DNA of 64,000 nucleotides from Tenacibaculum adriaticum (GCF_008124875.1 NZ_VNIA01000002.1:434001-498000); one strand, 5' to 3'; counted from the stretch's first letter, positions 25,658 through 34,685 are shown. A program made the numbers and translations. Notes: generated from the letters alone by a model not told the origin.

Positions 25658-26290
25658 ATGACAGAATTTTGGGAAGAAAATTTTATTGCTAAAAAAGAAA
25701 TGTGGGGGTTTACCCCTTCTCATTCAGCAGTAATAACAAAGGATTTTTTTGTAGAAAAAGGATTAAAAAACATCCTCATTCCTGGTATTGGTTATGGGAG
25801 AAATGCTCAAATTTTTAGAGATAGTGGAATCAATGTTACAGGAATAGAAATATCGAAAACAGCTATTGAAATGGCAAGAAAACATTATGGAACCGATATG
25901 ACTATCTATCATGGTTCTGTAACCGACATGCCTTTTGATAATACTCAATACGACGGAATATTTTGTTACGCATTAATTCATCTATTAAATAGCAATGAAA
26001 GAGAAAAACTAATAAGAGACTGTTATAACCAACTGTCGGATAATGGCTATATGATCTTTACTGCCATAACAAAAGAAGCTCCTACTTATGGTAAAGGTAA
26101 ATTTATTAGTAAAGACCGTTATGAAATACACGAAAGCGTTAAAATGTATTTCTATGACAAAAAAACTATCAAAGCTGAATTTGAAAACGTAGGTTTGTTT
26201 GAAATCATAGAAGTAACCGAAAATTTTCCATTCTATTTAATTAAATGTAAGAAAGAAAAACAACCAACTTCAACATTTAAAACACATTAA
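25658..26290 (+). CDS. Class I SAM-dependent methyltransferase
   Basis: This 210-residue cytosolic methyltransferase has the Rossmann SAM-binding motif I as ILIPGIGYGRNAQIF (about residues 39-53), motif II acidic GIEISK (about 64-69) and YDGIFCYALIHLL (about 106-118). The short form with an N-terminal FWEENFIAKKEMWGFTPS resembles the TehB/thiopurine-type group that detoxifies metalloids or small molecules. The substrate is unknown. The gene starts 1 nt after the broken small gene and is probably co-transcribed with the flavoenzyme. Confidence 0.85.
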   Translation: MTEFWEENFIAKKEMWGFTPSHSAVITKDFFVEKGLKNILIPGIGYGRNAQIFRDSGINVTGIEISKTAIEMARKHYGTDMTIYHGSVTDMPFDNTQYDGIFCYALIHLLNSNEREKLIRDCYNQLSDNGYMIFTAITKEAPTYGKGKFISKDRYEIHESVKMYFYDKKTIKAEFENVGLFEIIEVTENFPFYLIKCKKEKQPTSTFKTH

Positions 26291-26386
26291 CTTAATTCTT
26301 TCATTGCATCCTTTTTGTATATTTATACCATTGTCTATAAAACAAATGCTATTTTAAAGACATCTTCAAACTACAAAAGACATCCT

Positions 26387-26923
26387 ATGCAAAATGAAAT
26401 AAAAAATATTTGGCTAGATTTAAATGAAGAGCTTTATAAATTTATTACTAGTAAAGTAAAAGATGAAGAAACAGCAAAAGACATTCTTCAAGAAACATTT
26501 ATTAAAGTTCAAACAAAGATTCATCAATTAGAAAATACAGCTAAACTTACCTCTTGGGTGTATCAAATTACCAGAAATACCATCATCGATTACTACCGGA
26601 AATCGAACCTTAAAAAAATTTCAATAGATGATTTAGATATACCAGAAAATGAAAATAATAGTTTCGACTATGCAAATCTTACTCGTTGTATCAACCAAAA
26701 AATTGAAAACCTTACCGCAAAATATAAAGAAGCCATTGTGTTAACGTCTTTTAAAAACTACTCTCAAAAAGAACTCGCTACACATTTAAAAATATCGTAT
26801 TCAGGAACAAAGTCACGAGTACAAAAAGCCAAAGAGATTTTAAAAGAAAATATTTTAGAGTGTCCAAACATTACCTCAGACAAAACGGGTAAACTGTTAG
26901 ATTTTGATACAAATTTAAACTGA
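26387..26923 (+). CDS. SigZ-like ECF sigma factor
   Basis: I start this at the ATG at 26387 (MQNEIKNIWLDLNEELYKFI, 178 residues); 24 extra codons upstream look non-coding. Region 2 is LYKFITSKVKDEETAKDILQETFIKV (about residues 16-42) and region 4 contains the helix-turn-helix YSQKELATHLKISYSGTKSRVQKAKEIL. The C-terminal tail with CPN...DKTGKLLDF is the mark of the SigZ group. In related genomes SigZ genes sit near methyltransferases and redox genes, as here. No anti-sigma partner is adjacent. Confidence 0.87.
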   Translation: MQNEIKNIWLDLNEELYKFITSKVKDEETAKDILQETFIKVQTKIHQLENTAKLTSWVYQITRNTIIDYYRKSNLKKISIDDLDIPENENNSFDYANLTRCINQKIENLTAKYKEAIVLTSFKNYSQKELATHLKISYSGTKSRVQKAKEILKENILECPNITSDKTGKLLDFDTNLN

Positions 26924-26983
26924 TTTTACGTCTTTTTATAAATATCTACGTCCATTAACTATAAGAACCTAAAAAAAATAAAA

Positions 26984-27871
26984 ATGGACACTACAAAAAC
27001 TATCAACGTACAAATTCTTAATGCCTTTGTTGATAACGACAAAGGAGGAAATCCTGCTGGCGTTGTTTTAGATGCAGACAATTTGTCTGATAAAAATAAA
27101 TTAGAGATTGCTGCAAAAGTGAGTTTGTCTGAAACTGCTTTTGTTTCTAAATCTACCTCAGCAGATTTTAAATTAGATTTCTTTACCCCCAATAAACAAA
27201 TAGCACATTGCGGACACGCAACAATAGCCACATTCTCTTATTTAAAACAGTTAGCTATCTTAAAAAATAATAACGCTATTAAAGAAACCATAGACGGAAA
27301 CAGAAAAATAAAATTGATAGATGATCTCGCTTTTATGGAACAACTTTCACCAAAATATGCTAACGTTAGCCATAAGGAAGATCAAATTCTAAAGTCATTA
27401 GGATTAAAGAAATCAGACCTTATGCAAAATGCGCCGATACAATTGGTAAACACAGGAAATTCATTTATGCTGATTCCTGTAAAAAATTCAGAAATCTTAA
27501 AAAACATAATTCCTGATTTTAGTTTGATTGATGAAATAAGTGAAACCTTTGATTTAATAGGTTATTATGTATTTTCAACAGACGTAGAAAACCCTGAAAG
27601 AGATGCTAGTACAAGAATGTTTGGGCCTCGATACGATATTTTAGAAGAAGCAGGAACAGGTATGGCTGCGGGTCCGCTTGCTTGTTATCTTTATGATGTA
27701 TTAACCATTAAAAAAGAACGGTTTTTAATACAGCAAGGAGAATTTATGACAACGCCATCACCAAGCTTAATTATTGTTGACCTACATATTGAAAACCACA
27801 AAATAAAAAGTATTATGGCAGGTGGTAAAGGATTGCTAAAAACACAAATGGAAATTGAGATAAATAGCTAA
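26984..27871 (+). CDS. PhzF family isomerase-like protein
   Basis: The 295 residues form the double hot-dog-like PhzF/diaminopimelate-epimerase fold. QILNAFVDNDKGGNPAGVV opens the protein, SLSETAFV carries the catalytic glutamate (near residue 51) and FFTPNKQIAHCGHAT (about 66-80) is the family signature. EEAGTGMAAGPLACYL lies in the second lobe. PhzF itself acts in phenazine synthesis, but no other phz gene is near, so this is one of the many stand-alone homologues of unknown substrate. It follows the SigZ-like gene by 60 nt. Confidence 0.88.
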   Translation: MDTTKTINVQILNAFVDNDKGGNPAGVVLDADNLSDKNKLEIAAKVSLSETAFVSKSTSADFKLDFFTPNKQIAHCGHATIATFSYLKQLAILKNNNAIKETIDGNRKIKLIDDLAFMEQLSPKYANVSHKEDQILKSLGLKKSDLMQNAPIQLVNTGNSFMLIPVKNSEILKNIIPDFSLIDEISETFDLIGYYVFSTDVENPERDASTRMFGPRYDILEEAGTGMAAGPLACYLYDVLTIKKERFLIQQGEFMTTPSPSLIIVDLHIENHKIKSIMAGGKGLLKTQMEIEINS

Positions 27872-27940
27872 AATTAGCTTGAGCTTGTAAAAAGCAATAA
27901 TCAGATTGAATAATACATAAAATAGATTGATTTTTGTACT

Positions 27941-28558
27941 ATGGAGAATACGTATCATTTCGACACTATTGCAAAAGCAATCTATTTTATTAAAAACCAT
28001 CATATTGAGCAACCAACGCTCGAAGAAATTGCAAACCATGTTCATTTAAGTAAGTTTCATTTTCAGCGTTTGTTTAAAAAATGGGTTGGTATTAGTCCTA
28101 AAGAGTACCTGCAATTCATCACCATAGAAAAAGCAAAAGAATCTCTACGAAAAGGACAATCTACTTTAGAAGCTTCTTATAACGTTGGTTTGTCGGGTAA
28201 CAGCCGTTTACACGATTTATTTATAAAAATAGAAGCGTGTACTCCGGGTCAGTTCAAACAAAAAGGAAAAGGACTTCAAATATATGTAGGTGAAATAGGA
28301 ACTCCGTTTCAATTACAAGTATGGAAAGCCTTACTTCAAATTCCGTCTTCTTACCTACTCGCCTATCATGATATTGCTAAAATGATTGATAATCCTAGAG
28401 CAGTAAGAGCAGTGGGAACCGCAATCGGTAAAAACCCTATTGCGTATTTAATTCCCTGTCATCGAGTAATAAAAAGTGATGGAAATATAGGTAATTACAG
28501 ATGGAATTCTGAAAGAAAGATTACCATAAACAGCTACGAAACCATTCAATTGAAATAA
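27941..28558 (+). CDS. Ada-like AraC-HTH / O6-methylguanine-DNA methyltransferase, middle domain missing
   Basis: The 205-residue protein joins an AraC-type double helix-turn-helix (about residues 8-105, ATLEEIANHVHLSKFHFQRLFKKW-like) to an alkyltransferase catalytic domain (about 119-205) with the acceptor motif PCHRV near residue 174. Normal two-part proteins of this kind are about 280 residues and carry a ribonuclease-H-like domain between. Here GKGLQIYVGE runs directly into GTPFQLQVWKAL, consistent with an in-frame loss of about 80 residues. The active cysteine is intact, so methyl transfer may persist. Confidence 0.85.
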   Translation: MENTYHFDTIAKAIYFIKNHHIEQPTLEEIANHVHLSKFHFQRLFKKWVGISPKEYLQFITIEKAKESLRKGQSTLEASYNVGLSGNSRLHDLFIKIEACTPGQFKQKGKGLQIYVGEIGTPFQLQVWKALLQIPSSYLLAYHDIAKMIDNPRAVRAVGTAIGKNPIAYLIPCHRVIKSDGNIGNYRWNSERKITINSYETIQLK

Positions 28559-28620
28559 TAGCAAGAACCGTATTGTAGTCATTATCTTGTTACAAGATAT
28601 TTGTATAAAATATCATAACT

Positions 28621-29091
28621 ATGAATGTAAATTTTAGAGTATTAGCCATTGAAAATCATTACAATCATCTTTTTAATTTAAGTGAAAAAGACCTATTAGC
28701 TAGAAGTATAATAAAAATGATTGTAGACAAAAAGCTAGGTTTTCCTTGTAGAGTAAGTCTTAAAGACGTAGAAATAGGCGAAGAAGTGATCTTGTTTCCT
28801 TTTCATCATCACAAAACTACTTCTCCGTACCAAGCAAGCGGACCTATTTTTGTAAGAAAAAATGCAAAAATGGCTAACTTGGGTATAAATGAAATTCCAG
28901 AAATGTTATTTAAAAGATCTCAATCTTTAAGAGGTTATAACGAAAACGGAATGATGATCTATGCCACAACCGCAGAAGGAGAAAATATACGAAAAGAAAT
29001 TGAAATCATTTTTAGCAATGAAGAAGCAAGTTATATTCAAATTCATAACGCTAATCCCGGTTGCTATAATTGCCAAGTTAATAGAGTGTAA
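28621..29091 (+). CDS. DUF1203 domain protein
   Basis: The 156-residue protein matches DUF1203, a family without known function. The core has CRVSLKDVEIGEEVILFPF (about residues 44-62), a hydrophobic stretch ending SGPIFVRKNA and the closing HNANPGCYNCQVNRV with two cysteines. There is no signal peptide or membrane segment, so it is probably cytosolic. It ends the accessory run of plus-strand genes and is convergent with the racemase operon. Confidence 0.82.
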   Translation: MNVNFRVLAIENHYNHLFNLSEKDLLARSIIKMIVDKKLGFPCRVSLKDVEIGEEVILFPFHHHKTTSPYQASGPIFVRKNAKMANLGINEIPEMLFKRSQSLRGYNENGMMIYATTAEGENIRKEIEIIFSNEEASYIQIHNANPGCYNCQVNRV

Positions 29092-29138
29092 TAACTACTA
29101 AAAAAAATGGTATGTTAATTAACTCTGTGTATTTTTAA

Positions 29139-30236
29139 TTATTTATACACCTTATCTATAAACTTAGAGTTTAGTAATCTTGCTACTCCCATATAATTAG
29201 GTGTAAACTTTATTTTATCGCCTACTTTGTATTTTACAGCTCCAGATGCTGTTTTATTTTCTCCAATATCTATCACCAACATATCTGAAGTTATTCCTAC
29301 AAAAGAAATCTCTTTATCTTCGGTTTCGATATCATCTTTATCTACATCTAACAATCCAAAATCTAATATGGCTTTGTACGAAGTATCTTGTATGTCTTTT
29401 TCATCATAATTTGTTGTATGACCAATACTTGCATCACTTATTATTCCGTCAGGAACGATACTTTTTTCTTTTAACTCTATAATATTAGCATAAAACTCAA
29501 AGGTTTCCGTATACAATTCTTTAAAAGGTTCATTGTTTAAAGGACTCATTCCAAAAAAAGCAGCCTCTCCTATTCTAAAATGATTGATGTCTTCTGGTAC
29601 TACCTTATTTTCTATTAAAGGTAAGGTTATTGAAGTACCACCTGAAATGTATTTTAATTCCTTATTAAACTTCACAGAAATTAATTCTTTATACAACGAC
29701 AACTGTAATAGTTTGTCATAAGTAGGCTCTACACCATACATACACCCTAAGTTAGATCCAATACCTATTACCTCGATGTTCGATAAATTAAAAACACTTT
29801 CGTAAAACTCTAAAATATCATCTCGCTGCACTCCTTCTCTTAACTCTCCAAGCTCTATCATAATAATAATTTGATGTATTTTATTACTTCTAATAGCAGC
29901 CTCATTTAAGGCTACAATTGTTGAAAGAGAGGTGTTTAAAGAGATATCTGCATATTTTACCACTTCATCTGCATAGGTTTGCGCAGGTGGTTTTATATAG
30001 ATGGTTCTCATTTCTGGATTCAGTTCTTTTAAATTTTTAAGACTGGTAAGTCTTGAATCTCCCACTGAATTAATCTTTTTAATTACATCTTTCGTTAATA
30101 TTTTTTTTAAAAATGTTTTATCTCCTGAAAAAACTTTAGTTACTAAGCTCCATTCTATGTTATGAGATTCTAAGAAATTACTTAAGTATTGTATGTTATT
30201 TTTTATTCTTTCTGAATGAATAATTAATTCTGCCAT
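29139..30236 (-). CDS. Ornithine racemase-type PLP enzyme (alanine racemase fold)
   Basis: The 365-residue fold-III PLP enzyme resembles the ornithine racemase (Orr) described in Clostridium. The PLP lysine is in SLVTKVFSG (near residue 34), and the family stretches IIIMIELGELREG (about 124-136), YISGGTSITLPLIE (about 195-208) and FRIGEAAFFGMS (about 219-230) are clear. It is the last gene of the six-gene operon and begins 2 nt after the alanine racemase stop. The two racemases are only distantly alike, so this is not a tandem duplicate. Substrate could be ornithine, lysine or another cationic amino acid; that is inferred from the family. Confidence 0.8.
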   Translation of the reverse strand: MAELIIHSERIKNNIQYLSNFLESHNIEWSLVTKVFSGDKTFLKKILTKDVIKKINSVGDSRLTSLKNLKELNPEMRTIYIKPPAQTYADEVVKYADISLNTSLSTIVALNEAAIRSNKIHQIIIMIELGELREGVQRDDILEFYESVFNLSNIEVIGIGSNLGCMYGVEPTYDKLLQLSLYKELISVKFNKELKYISGGTSITLPLIENKVVPEDINHFRIGEAAFFGMSPLNNEPFKELYTETFEFYANIIELKEKSIVPDGIISDASIGHTTNYDEKDIQDTSYKAILDFGLLDVDKDDIETEDKEISFVGITSDMLVIDIGENKTASGAVKYKVGDKIKFTPNYMGVARLLNSKFIDKVYK

Positions 30237-30238
30237 AA

Positions 30239-31393
30239 TTAAGTTGTTATTACTCTTGGTAAATTTTCTGGTAATTTTGTTAGTAATTCATAGTTGATAA
30301 CCTGAATATAATCATTAAACGATGAAACCGTAATTTCTTGGTCTCCTTGAGATCCAATAAGAACAACTTCATCTCCCTTTTCTATAGCATCTGCAAATGT
30401 TATATCCACAGCCATCATATTCATATTAACAGTTCCAATAACATCTAAACGTTTTCCTTTAATTAAAACCTTACCTGTATTACTCAATGCTCTATTATAT
30501 CCAGATGAATACCCTATAGGTATTAATGCTATTTTAGTTTCTCGGTTTGTAAAATAAGAGGTTCCATAACCTATAAATTGACCTGATTTTACAGTTTTAA
30601 CGTCCATCACTTTAGTTTTCCATGAAATAACTCTTTGTAATGGATTTTCTACTTGCTTGTTTTTAGTTAAATAATGAACTAGGATTTCTTTTGTTGGAAA
30701 AAATCCAAACTGTAAAATCCCTATTCGAACAAGATTTAATCTAGTTTTAGGATATCGAATAGTTCCTGAAGAACTTGCTAAATGAAACATAGGGTTTAAA
30801 AAATCATATGAATTTACTTTATTAATTATTCTTTTAAATTTTATTGTTTGATCGGTTACTCTTTTATAATTAGCGATACTTTCTGCTCCTGCTAAATGCG
30901 AACAAACACCTTTTACATTAAGATGCATTTTGTTTTTATTTACATACTCTAAAATTGTTCTAATATTTTTAGTTTCAAAACCTGTTCGGTTCATTCCTGT
31001 TTCAATCTCTATATGTATTTGGGCTTTTATACCTATTTTTTTTGCTGTTTCTACTGCAAATTGCAATCGATCCTTTTCGAAAACATAAAATTCAATATTA
31101 TTTTGAATGGCCCATTCTAGTTGATTGTTTTCAATCATTCCCATTATTACAATAGAAACATTCTCGTATGGTAATGTAGTTTTTAATTTGTATGCCTCAT
31201 GTGCATCAGAAACACTAAAATGTGTTACTCCATACTTATAAGCCATTTTACTATACTGTTCAATTCCGTGACCATAAGCATTTCCTTTCACTACAGATGA
31301 AAACACTACATCTTCTCCTAATAACTCTTTAATGAAAGTAATATTATTTTTAATCGCAGATTCTGAAATTTCTATATATGAGGTATGCTTCAT
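30239..31393 (-). CDS. alr: Alanine racemase family enzyme
   Basis: The 384-residue PLP enzyme has the lysine motif VVKGNAYGHG (near residues 34-43), the opposite catalytic tyrosine in GYGTSYF (about 267-273) and the C-terminal NMNMMAVDIT. It interconverts L- and D-alanine or a related amino acid. Flavobacteria usually have their wall-building Alr elsewhere, often near murF, so a second copy inside a catabolic-looking operon suggests a dedicated role. It starts 4 nt after the M20 gene and ends 2 nt before the ornithine racemase-type gene, so it is translationally coupled. Confidence 0.85.
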   Translation of the reverse strand: MKHTSYIEISESAIKNNITFIKELLGEDVVFSSVVKGNAYGHGIEQYSKMAYKYGVTHFSVSDAHEAYKLKTTLPYENVSIVIMGMIENNQLEWAIQNNIEFYVFEKDRLQFAVETAKKIGIKAQIHIEIETGMNRTGFETKNIRTILEYVNKNKMHLNVKGVCSHLAGAESIANYKRVTDQTIKFKRIINKVNSYDFLNPMFHLASSSGTIRYPKTRLNLVRIGILQFGFFPTKEILVHYLTKNKQVENPLQRVISWKTKVMDVKTVKSGQFIGYGTSYFTNRETKIALIPIGYSSGYNRALSNTGKVLIKGKRLDVIGTVNMNMMAVDITFADAIEKGDEVVLIGSQGDQEITVSSFNDYIQVINYELLTKLPENLPRVITT

Positions 31394-31397
31394 TTTT

Positions 31398-32534
31398 TTA
31401 AATTTTAGTAAGAATTGAATAAAACATATTTACTCCTGTTATTGTTATTTCATCAGGAAAATCATAATCTGGATTGTGTAATGCAGGTGTTTCTATTCCT
31501 GCTCCTAAACCAAACATCGCTCCTTTAAACTTTTGTGTAAACAATCCAAAATCCTCTCCCCATTTAAAAGGTGTATTAACTTTGTTTATGGTAAGGGTAT
31601 TTTGTTTTGCTGCGTTTTCAATAATATCTACAGCTTTGTCATTGTTTACATTTGCATAAAACTCTTCTAACCAAACTATTTCAATTTCTAAAGAGTATTT
31701 TTTAATTAATTGATTAATAAATTTAATTAGTTCACCACTTTTCTTTTTCATTAAATCTGTAGACCAACTTCGAATGGTTAAATGTACTTCACCATATCCA
31801 GCCGATATCCCATATGCCTTTTCTCCTAAAAGAATATGCACTAGAGTTATTAAAAAAAACTTCTCTGATTCAGGGTTATTATAAGTGTTTTCATTACTAA
31901 AATTAATAAGCTCTCCTATTGCCATAGCGGGATTAAAACCTTTTTCTGGTTCTGCAGCATGTGCTGTTCTTCCTTTTAACTTTACGATAATACTTTTTAC
32001 ATTACTTGTAAATTCCTGTTTTTTTATTACTATTTCATGCTTAATAAAACCTGGTAAATTGTGTAAAGAAAACACATAATCTATACTTATTTTTTTAAAA
32101 AAATCATCTTGTAATACTGCTTTTGCTCCCATACCATTTTCTTCCGAAGGTTGAAAAAGCAGTATTATCGTTCCTCTTTTTACAGGTTTATCTGCTATTT
32201 TTTTAGCAACACCTAGCATAATAGTGGTATGACCATCATGACCACACTTATGTGAAACCCCTTCTACTTTAGACTTGTGTAAAAATGAATTAACTTCTTG
32301 AATAGGCAATGCGTCAATATCTGCCCTAAGCATAATCGTCTTATATTTTTCATCACCCTCAAAAACAGCTATTAAACCTGTTCCTGCTATTTTAGACACC
32401 TTACTTTTTGTGTGTTTATTTAAAAAGTCATAAATGCGTTTTTGAGTATTATATTCTTTACCTGATAGCTCAGGATACTCATGTAGTTCTTTTCTTATTT
32501 GAGCCAATAAAACATTTAATTTTTCGTCTTCCAT
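31398..32534 (-). CDS. M20D amidohydrolase (aminoacylase / hippurate hydrolase-like)
   Basis: This 378-residue metal-dependent hydrolase removes acyl groups from N-acyl-amino acids. The M20D markers are HKCGHDGHT (about residues 94-102, with the metal-binding cysteine), QPSEENGMGA (about 127-136) and LHNLPG (about 157-162), and the last metal histidine is in ALHNPDYDF. A dimerisation insert runs from about 178 to 285. There is no signal peptide. Its first codons overlap the end of the symporter gene by 19 nt, showing tight coupling. With two racemases downstream, likely substrates are N-acetyl- or other N-acyl-amino acids. Confidence 0.87.
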   Translation of the reverse strand: MEDEKLNVLLAQIRKELHEYPELSGKEYNTQKRIYDFLNKHTKSKVSKIAGTGLIAVFEGDEKYKTIMLRADIDALPIQEVNSFLHKSKVEGVSHKCGHDGHTTIMLGVAKKIADKPVKRGTIILLFQPSEENGMGAKAVLQDDFFKKISIDYVFSLHNLPGFIKHEIVIKKQEFTSNVKSIIVKLKGRTAHAAEPEKGFNPAMAIGELINFSNENTYNNPESEKFFLITLVHILLGEKAYGISAGYGEVHLTIRSWSTDLMKKKSGELIKFINQLIKKYSLEIEIVWLEEFYANVNNDKAVDIIENAAKQNTLTINKVNTPFKWGEDFGLFTQKFKGAMFGLGAGIETPALHNPDYDFPDEITITGVNMFYSILTKI

Positions 32535-33958
32535 TGTGCTTTTTTTTCACTTAATAATTGTAATGAAGTAAATACTAAAATAGATGATGTTATTCCAAAA
32601 AAATTAGCGTCTAACCCAAAAGGTAGCTTTAACTCTGTTATAATTAATATTAATGTGGTTGCTCCACCTATAATCATTGAGTAAAAAGCTGCTTTAGAAG
32701 ATGGTTTTTTTAATAATAAACTAGCTAAAACGGGGACTAATAACCCAGAAACCATAAAAGCATACGAATATAACATTAACTGCAATACATTTGTCATCAT
32801 TGTTGCTAAAACAATAGCAAACCCGCCTATTAATAACGTTATAATTTGAGAGCTTTTAATGCTAATTTTCTTTTTAAAATAGCCAAAAATATCCGTTGTT
32901 AAATTACCTGAAGCAGCCATTAAGCAACTATCTGCAGTAGACATAATTGCAGAAAAATAAGCAGACATCATTAATCCCATCAATCCAACTGGTAAAATAG
33001 TTCTTAATAATAAAGGTAACCCTAATTCAGCATCTAAATTGGTAGTTGGAGCATATCCTATCGATGAAAACATTCCTTGTTCAAAAGCTACCCTCGAAAA
33101 CAATCCTAAAGCAACTCCCATAAAAGCCATTATAGGGTATTCAAACAATCCTGCTATTTTCCATGCTTTTTTTGCTGTTTTTTCATCTTTGCAGGCATAA
33201 ATTCGTTGGTATAATGTCATACCCACAAACCAAATAGGAACAATAGTAATCATCCAGTTAAAGAGATCTATAAATTTCACATTCGTTAAGGATAAAAAGT
33301 TAGTGGGTAACGTTTCTTTAATAGCACTCAACCCTCCAATTTCAATATAACCAATAGGAATTCCAATTCCTACTAACCCTACCATCAATATAATCCATTG
33401 TATGGTATCAGTATAAATAACTGCTTTTATCCCTCCAATTACAGTATATATTACTGCTATAACTCCCATAATTAAAGCGGCATTTGTAATTGAAATTGAA
33501 GGAAATGTAGCAGAGGCTAATTTTGCTCCTGCTAATATCTGTGAACTTGTAAAGCCTATGTAACCAATTAAAGAAATAACTCCTGCCATTAAAGCTACTT
33601 TCGCATTGTAATAATGAGCTAACGATTGTGGAAAAGTTAAAAATTTATGTTTTTTAGCTATCGGATATATTTTGGGAATTAAAAAAACAGCACTTAACCA
33701 AGCGCCCAACAATCCTGTAAACAACATCCAACTTCCTGAGAGTCCCATTAAAAACCCGAGTCCTCCTAAACCAATGGAAAACCCTCCACCTACATCTGTT
33801 GCTACTACTGATAAGCCAATGTGTCCCGCAGACATGTTTCTGCCTCCTACGTAATAATCTTCTTTCGATTTATTTTTATTTAGAAAGTAAAAACCTACTC
33901 CCAACATAAAAACTAAATAAATAATAAAAATGATTAAATCTACAATATGAATATTCAT
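32516..33958 (-). CDS. Sodium:solute symporter (SSS family)
   Basis: This 480-residue inner-membrane transporter has about 13 transmembrane helices and the SSS core YYVGGRNMSAGHIGLSVVATDVGGG (residues about 35-60). It has a polar loop after TM6 and no C-terminal kinase extension. Family members import amino acids, sugars, pantothenate or sialic acid with Na+. Position in front of an M20 amidohydrolase and two racemases suggests uptake of an amino acid or its N-acyl form. An inverted repeat (AAAAGAAC/GTTCTTTT) lies in the 81-nt gap ahead of it. Confidence 0.88.
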   Translation of the reverse strand: MNIHIVDLIIFIIYLVFMLGVGFYFLNKNKSKEDYYVGGRNMSAGHIGLSVVATDVGGGFSIGLGGLGFLMGLSGSWMLFTGLLGAWLSAVFLIPKIYPIAKKHKFLTFPQSLAHYYNAKVALMAGVISLIGYIGFTSSQILAGAKLASATFPSISITNAALIMGVIAVIYTVIGGIKAVIYTDTIQWIILMVGLVGIGIPIGYIEIGGLSAIKETLPTNFLSLTNVKFIDLFNWMITIVPIWFVGMTLYQRIYACKDEKTAKKAWKIAGLFEYPIMAFMGVALGLFSRVAFEQGMFSSIGYAPTTNLDAELGLPLLLRTILPVGLMGLMMSAYFSAIMSTADSCLMAASGNLTTDIFGYFKKKISIKSSQIITLLIGGFAIVLATMMTNVLQLMLYSYAFMVSGLLVPVLASLLLKKPSSKAAFYSMIIGGATTLILIITELKLPFGLDANFFGITSSILVFTSLQLLSEKKAQWKTKN

Positions 33959-33977
33959 AAATTACTTCTGGTTAGTT

Positions 33978-33996
33978 AAAAGAACTTTGTTCTTTT
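33978..33996 (-). repeat. Hairpin ahead of the symporter gene
   Basis: AAAAGAAC and GTTCTTTT form a perfect 8-bp stem with a 3-nt loop, inside the operon between the GNAT and symporter genes. No T run follows on the transcript, so it is more likely an mRNA stability or processing hairpin than a terminator. Confidence 0.45.
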
Positions 33997-34039
33997 TGGG
34001 GGTTAATTATTTTGTAATTTGAAATTGTTTCATAATTAT

Positions 34040-34477
34040 CTATCGTTTTAATCGCATTTCTAAATACGGGTTTGTAAACCCTAGTTTTTCATATAAAAAT
34101 TTAGCAGGATTATCTTTTTCTACGTGCAATGCAATGTCTCCTTTACAATTATCAATTGTATACTGCATTATTTTTTTACCCAGTCCTTTACCTCTATAGT
34201 CTTTATGGGTTGCGATATAAACCAATATGTTTTCTGGTATATATTCATCCATTCCTGTTTTGTTAATAACCACCGCAGCAATTATTTCATCATTTTCTTC
34301 TAAAGTAAAAACGTATCCTCCTAAACCTGTTCTTTCTTTAGCTGCATAATTTATCGCTTTAGTAATAGCACTTTTGCTATCTCCATATTCTTCTAAGTGT
34401 TTAAATAAAAAAGACGCTACTCTTTCAATTTCTAGGGGAGTAATGCGGTTAAAAGCATCATAGGTTTTTAATTTCAT
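34040..34477 (-). CDS. GNAT family N-acetyltransferase
   Basis: The 145-residue protein is a single GNAT domain. The acetyl-CoA-binding motif A appears as HKDYRGKGLGKKIMQYTI (about residues 90-107) and motif B as NPAKFLYEKLGFTN (about 121-134). It is soluble and cytosolic. It starts 16 nt after the small 63-residue gene and precedes a symporter, an amidohydrolase and two racemases. In that setting it could acetylate an amino acid or D-amino acid, the reverse of the M20 reaction, but this is inferred from position. Confidence 0.85.
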   Translation of the reverse strand: MKLKTYDAFNRITPLEIERVASFLFKHLEEYGDSKSAITKAINYAAKERTGLGGYVFTLEENDEIIAAVVINKTGMDEYIPENILVYIATHKDYRGKGLGKKIMQYTIDNCKGDIALHVEKDNPAKFLYEKLGFTNPYLEMRLKR

Positions 34478-34493
34478 AGTTATGTGTTATCTG

Positions 34494-34685
34494 TTAAATG
34501 TATAAATGACAATCGTCACAATTCTTTACTTCTCCATAATAGGTTTCTCTGTATTTATGTAATGTTTTTACGGGCAATCCTAAGAAATATTTTCTTATGT
34601 AAGTTACTTTCGTAATTAATCTACCCATTTTAGGAGAAAATCTGTTCTCTGTTTTAGTGTTTCTTTTAATATATAATAGTCTCAT
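34494..34685 (-). CDS. Small basic protein with CxxC-ending tail, first gene of racemase operon
   Basis: This 63-residue protein is basic at the N-terminus and ends YYGEVKNCDDCHLYI, with one CxxC pair. I do not recognise its family, though similar short proteins with a TYYGE...C.DC.L ending seem to occur in flavobacteria. No signal peptide or membrane helix is visible. It is the first coding region after a ~250-nt leader and is 16 nt ahead of the GNAT gene. It might bind a metal or act as a small regulator or peptide substrate; none of this is shown. Confidence 0.65.
   Translation of the reverse strand: MRLLYIKRNTKTENRFSPKMGRLITKVTYIRKYFLGLPVKTLHKYRETYYGEVKNCDDCHLYI

Noticed and set aside
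29139..31393. The two racemase genes as a tandem duplication
   Set aside because: They share only the fold; their motifs belong to alanine racemase and ornithine racemase groups respectively.
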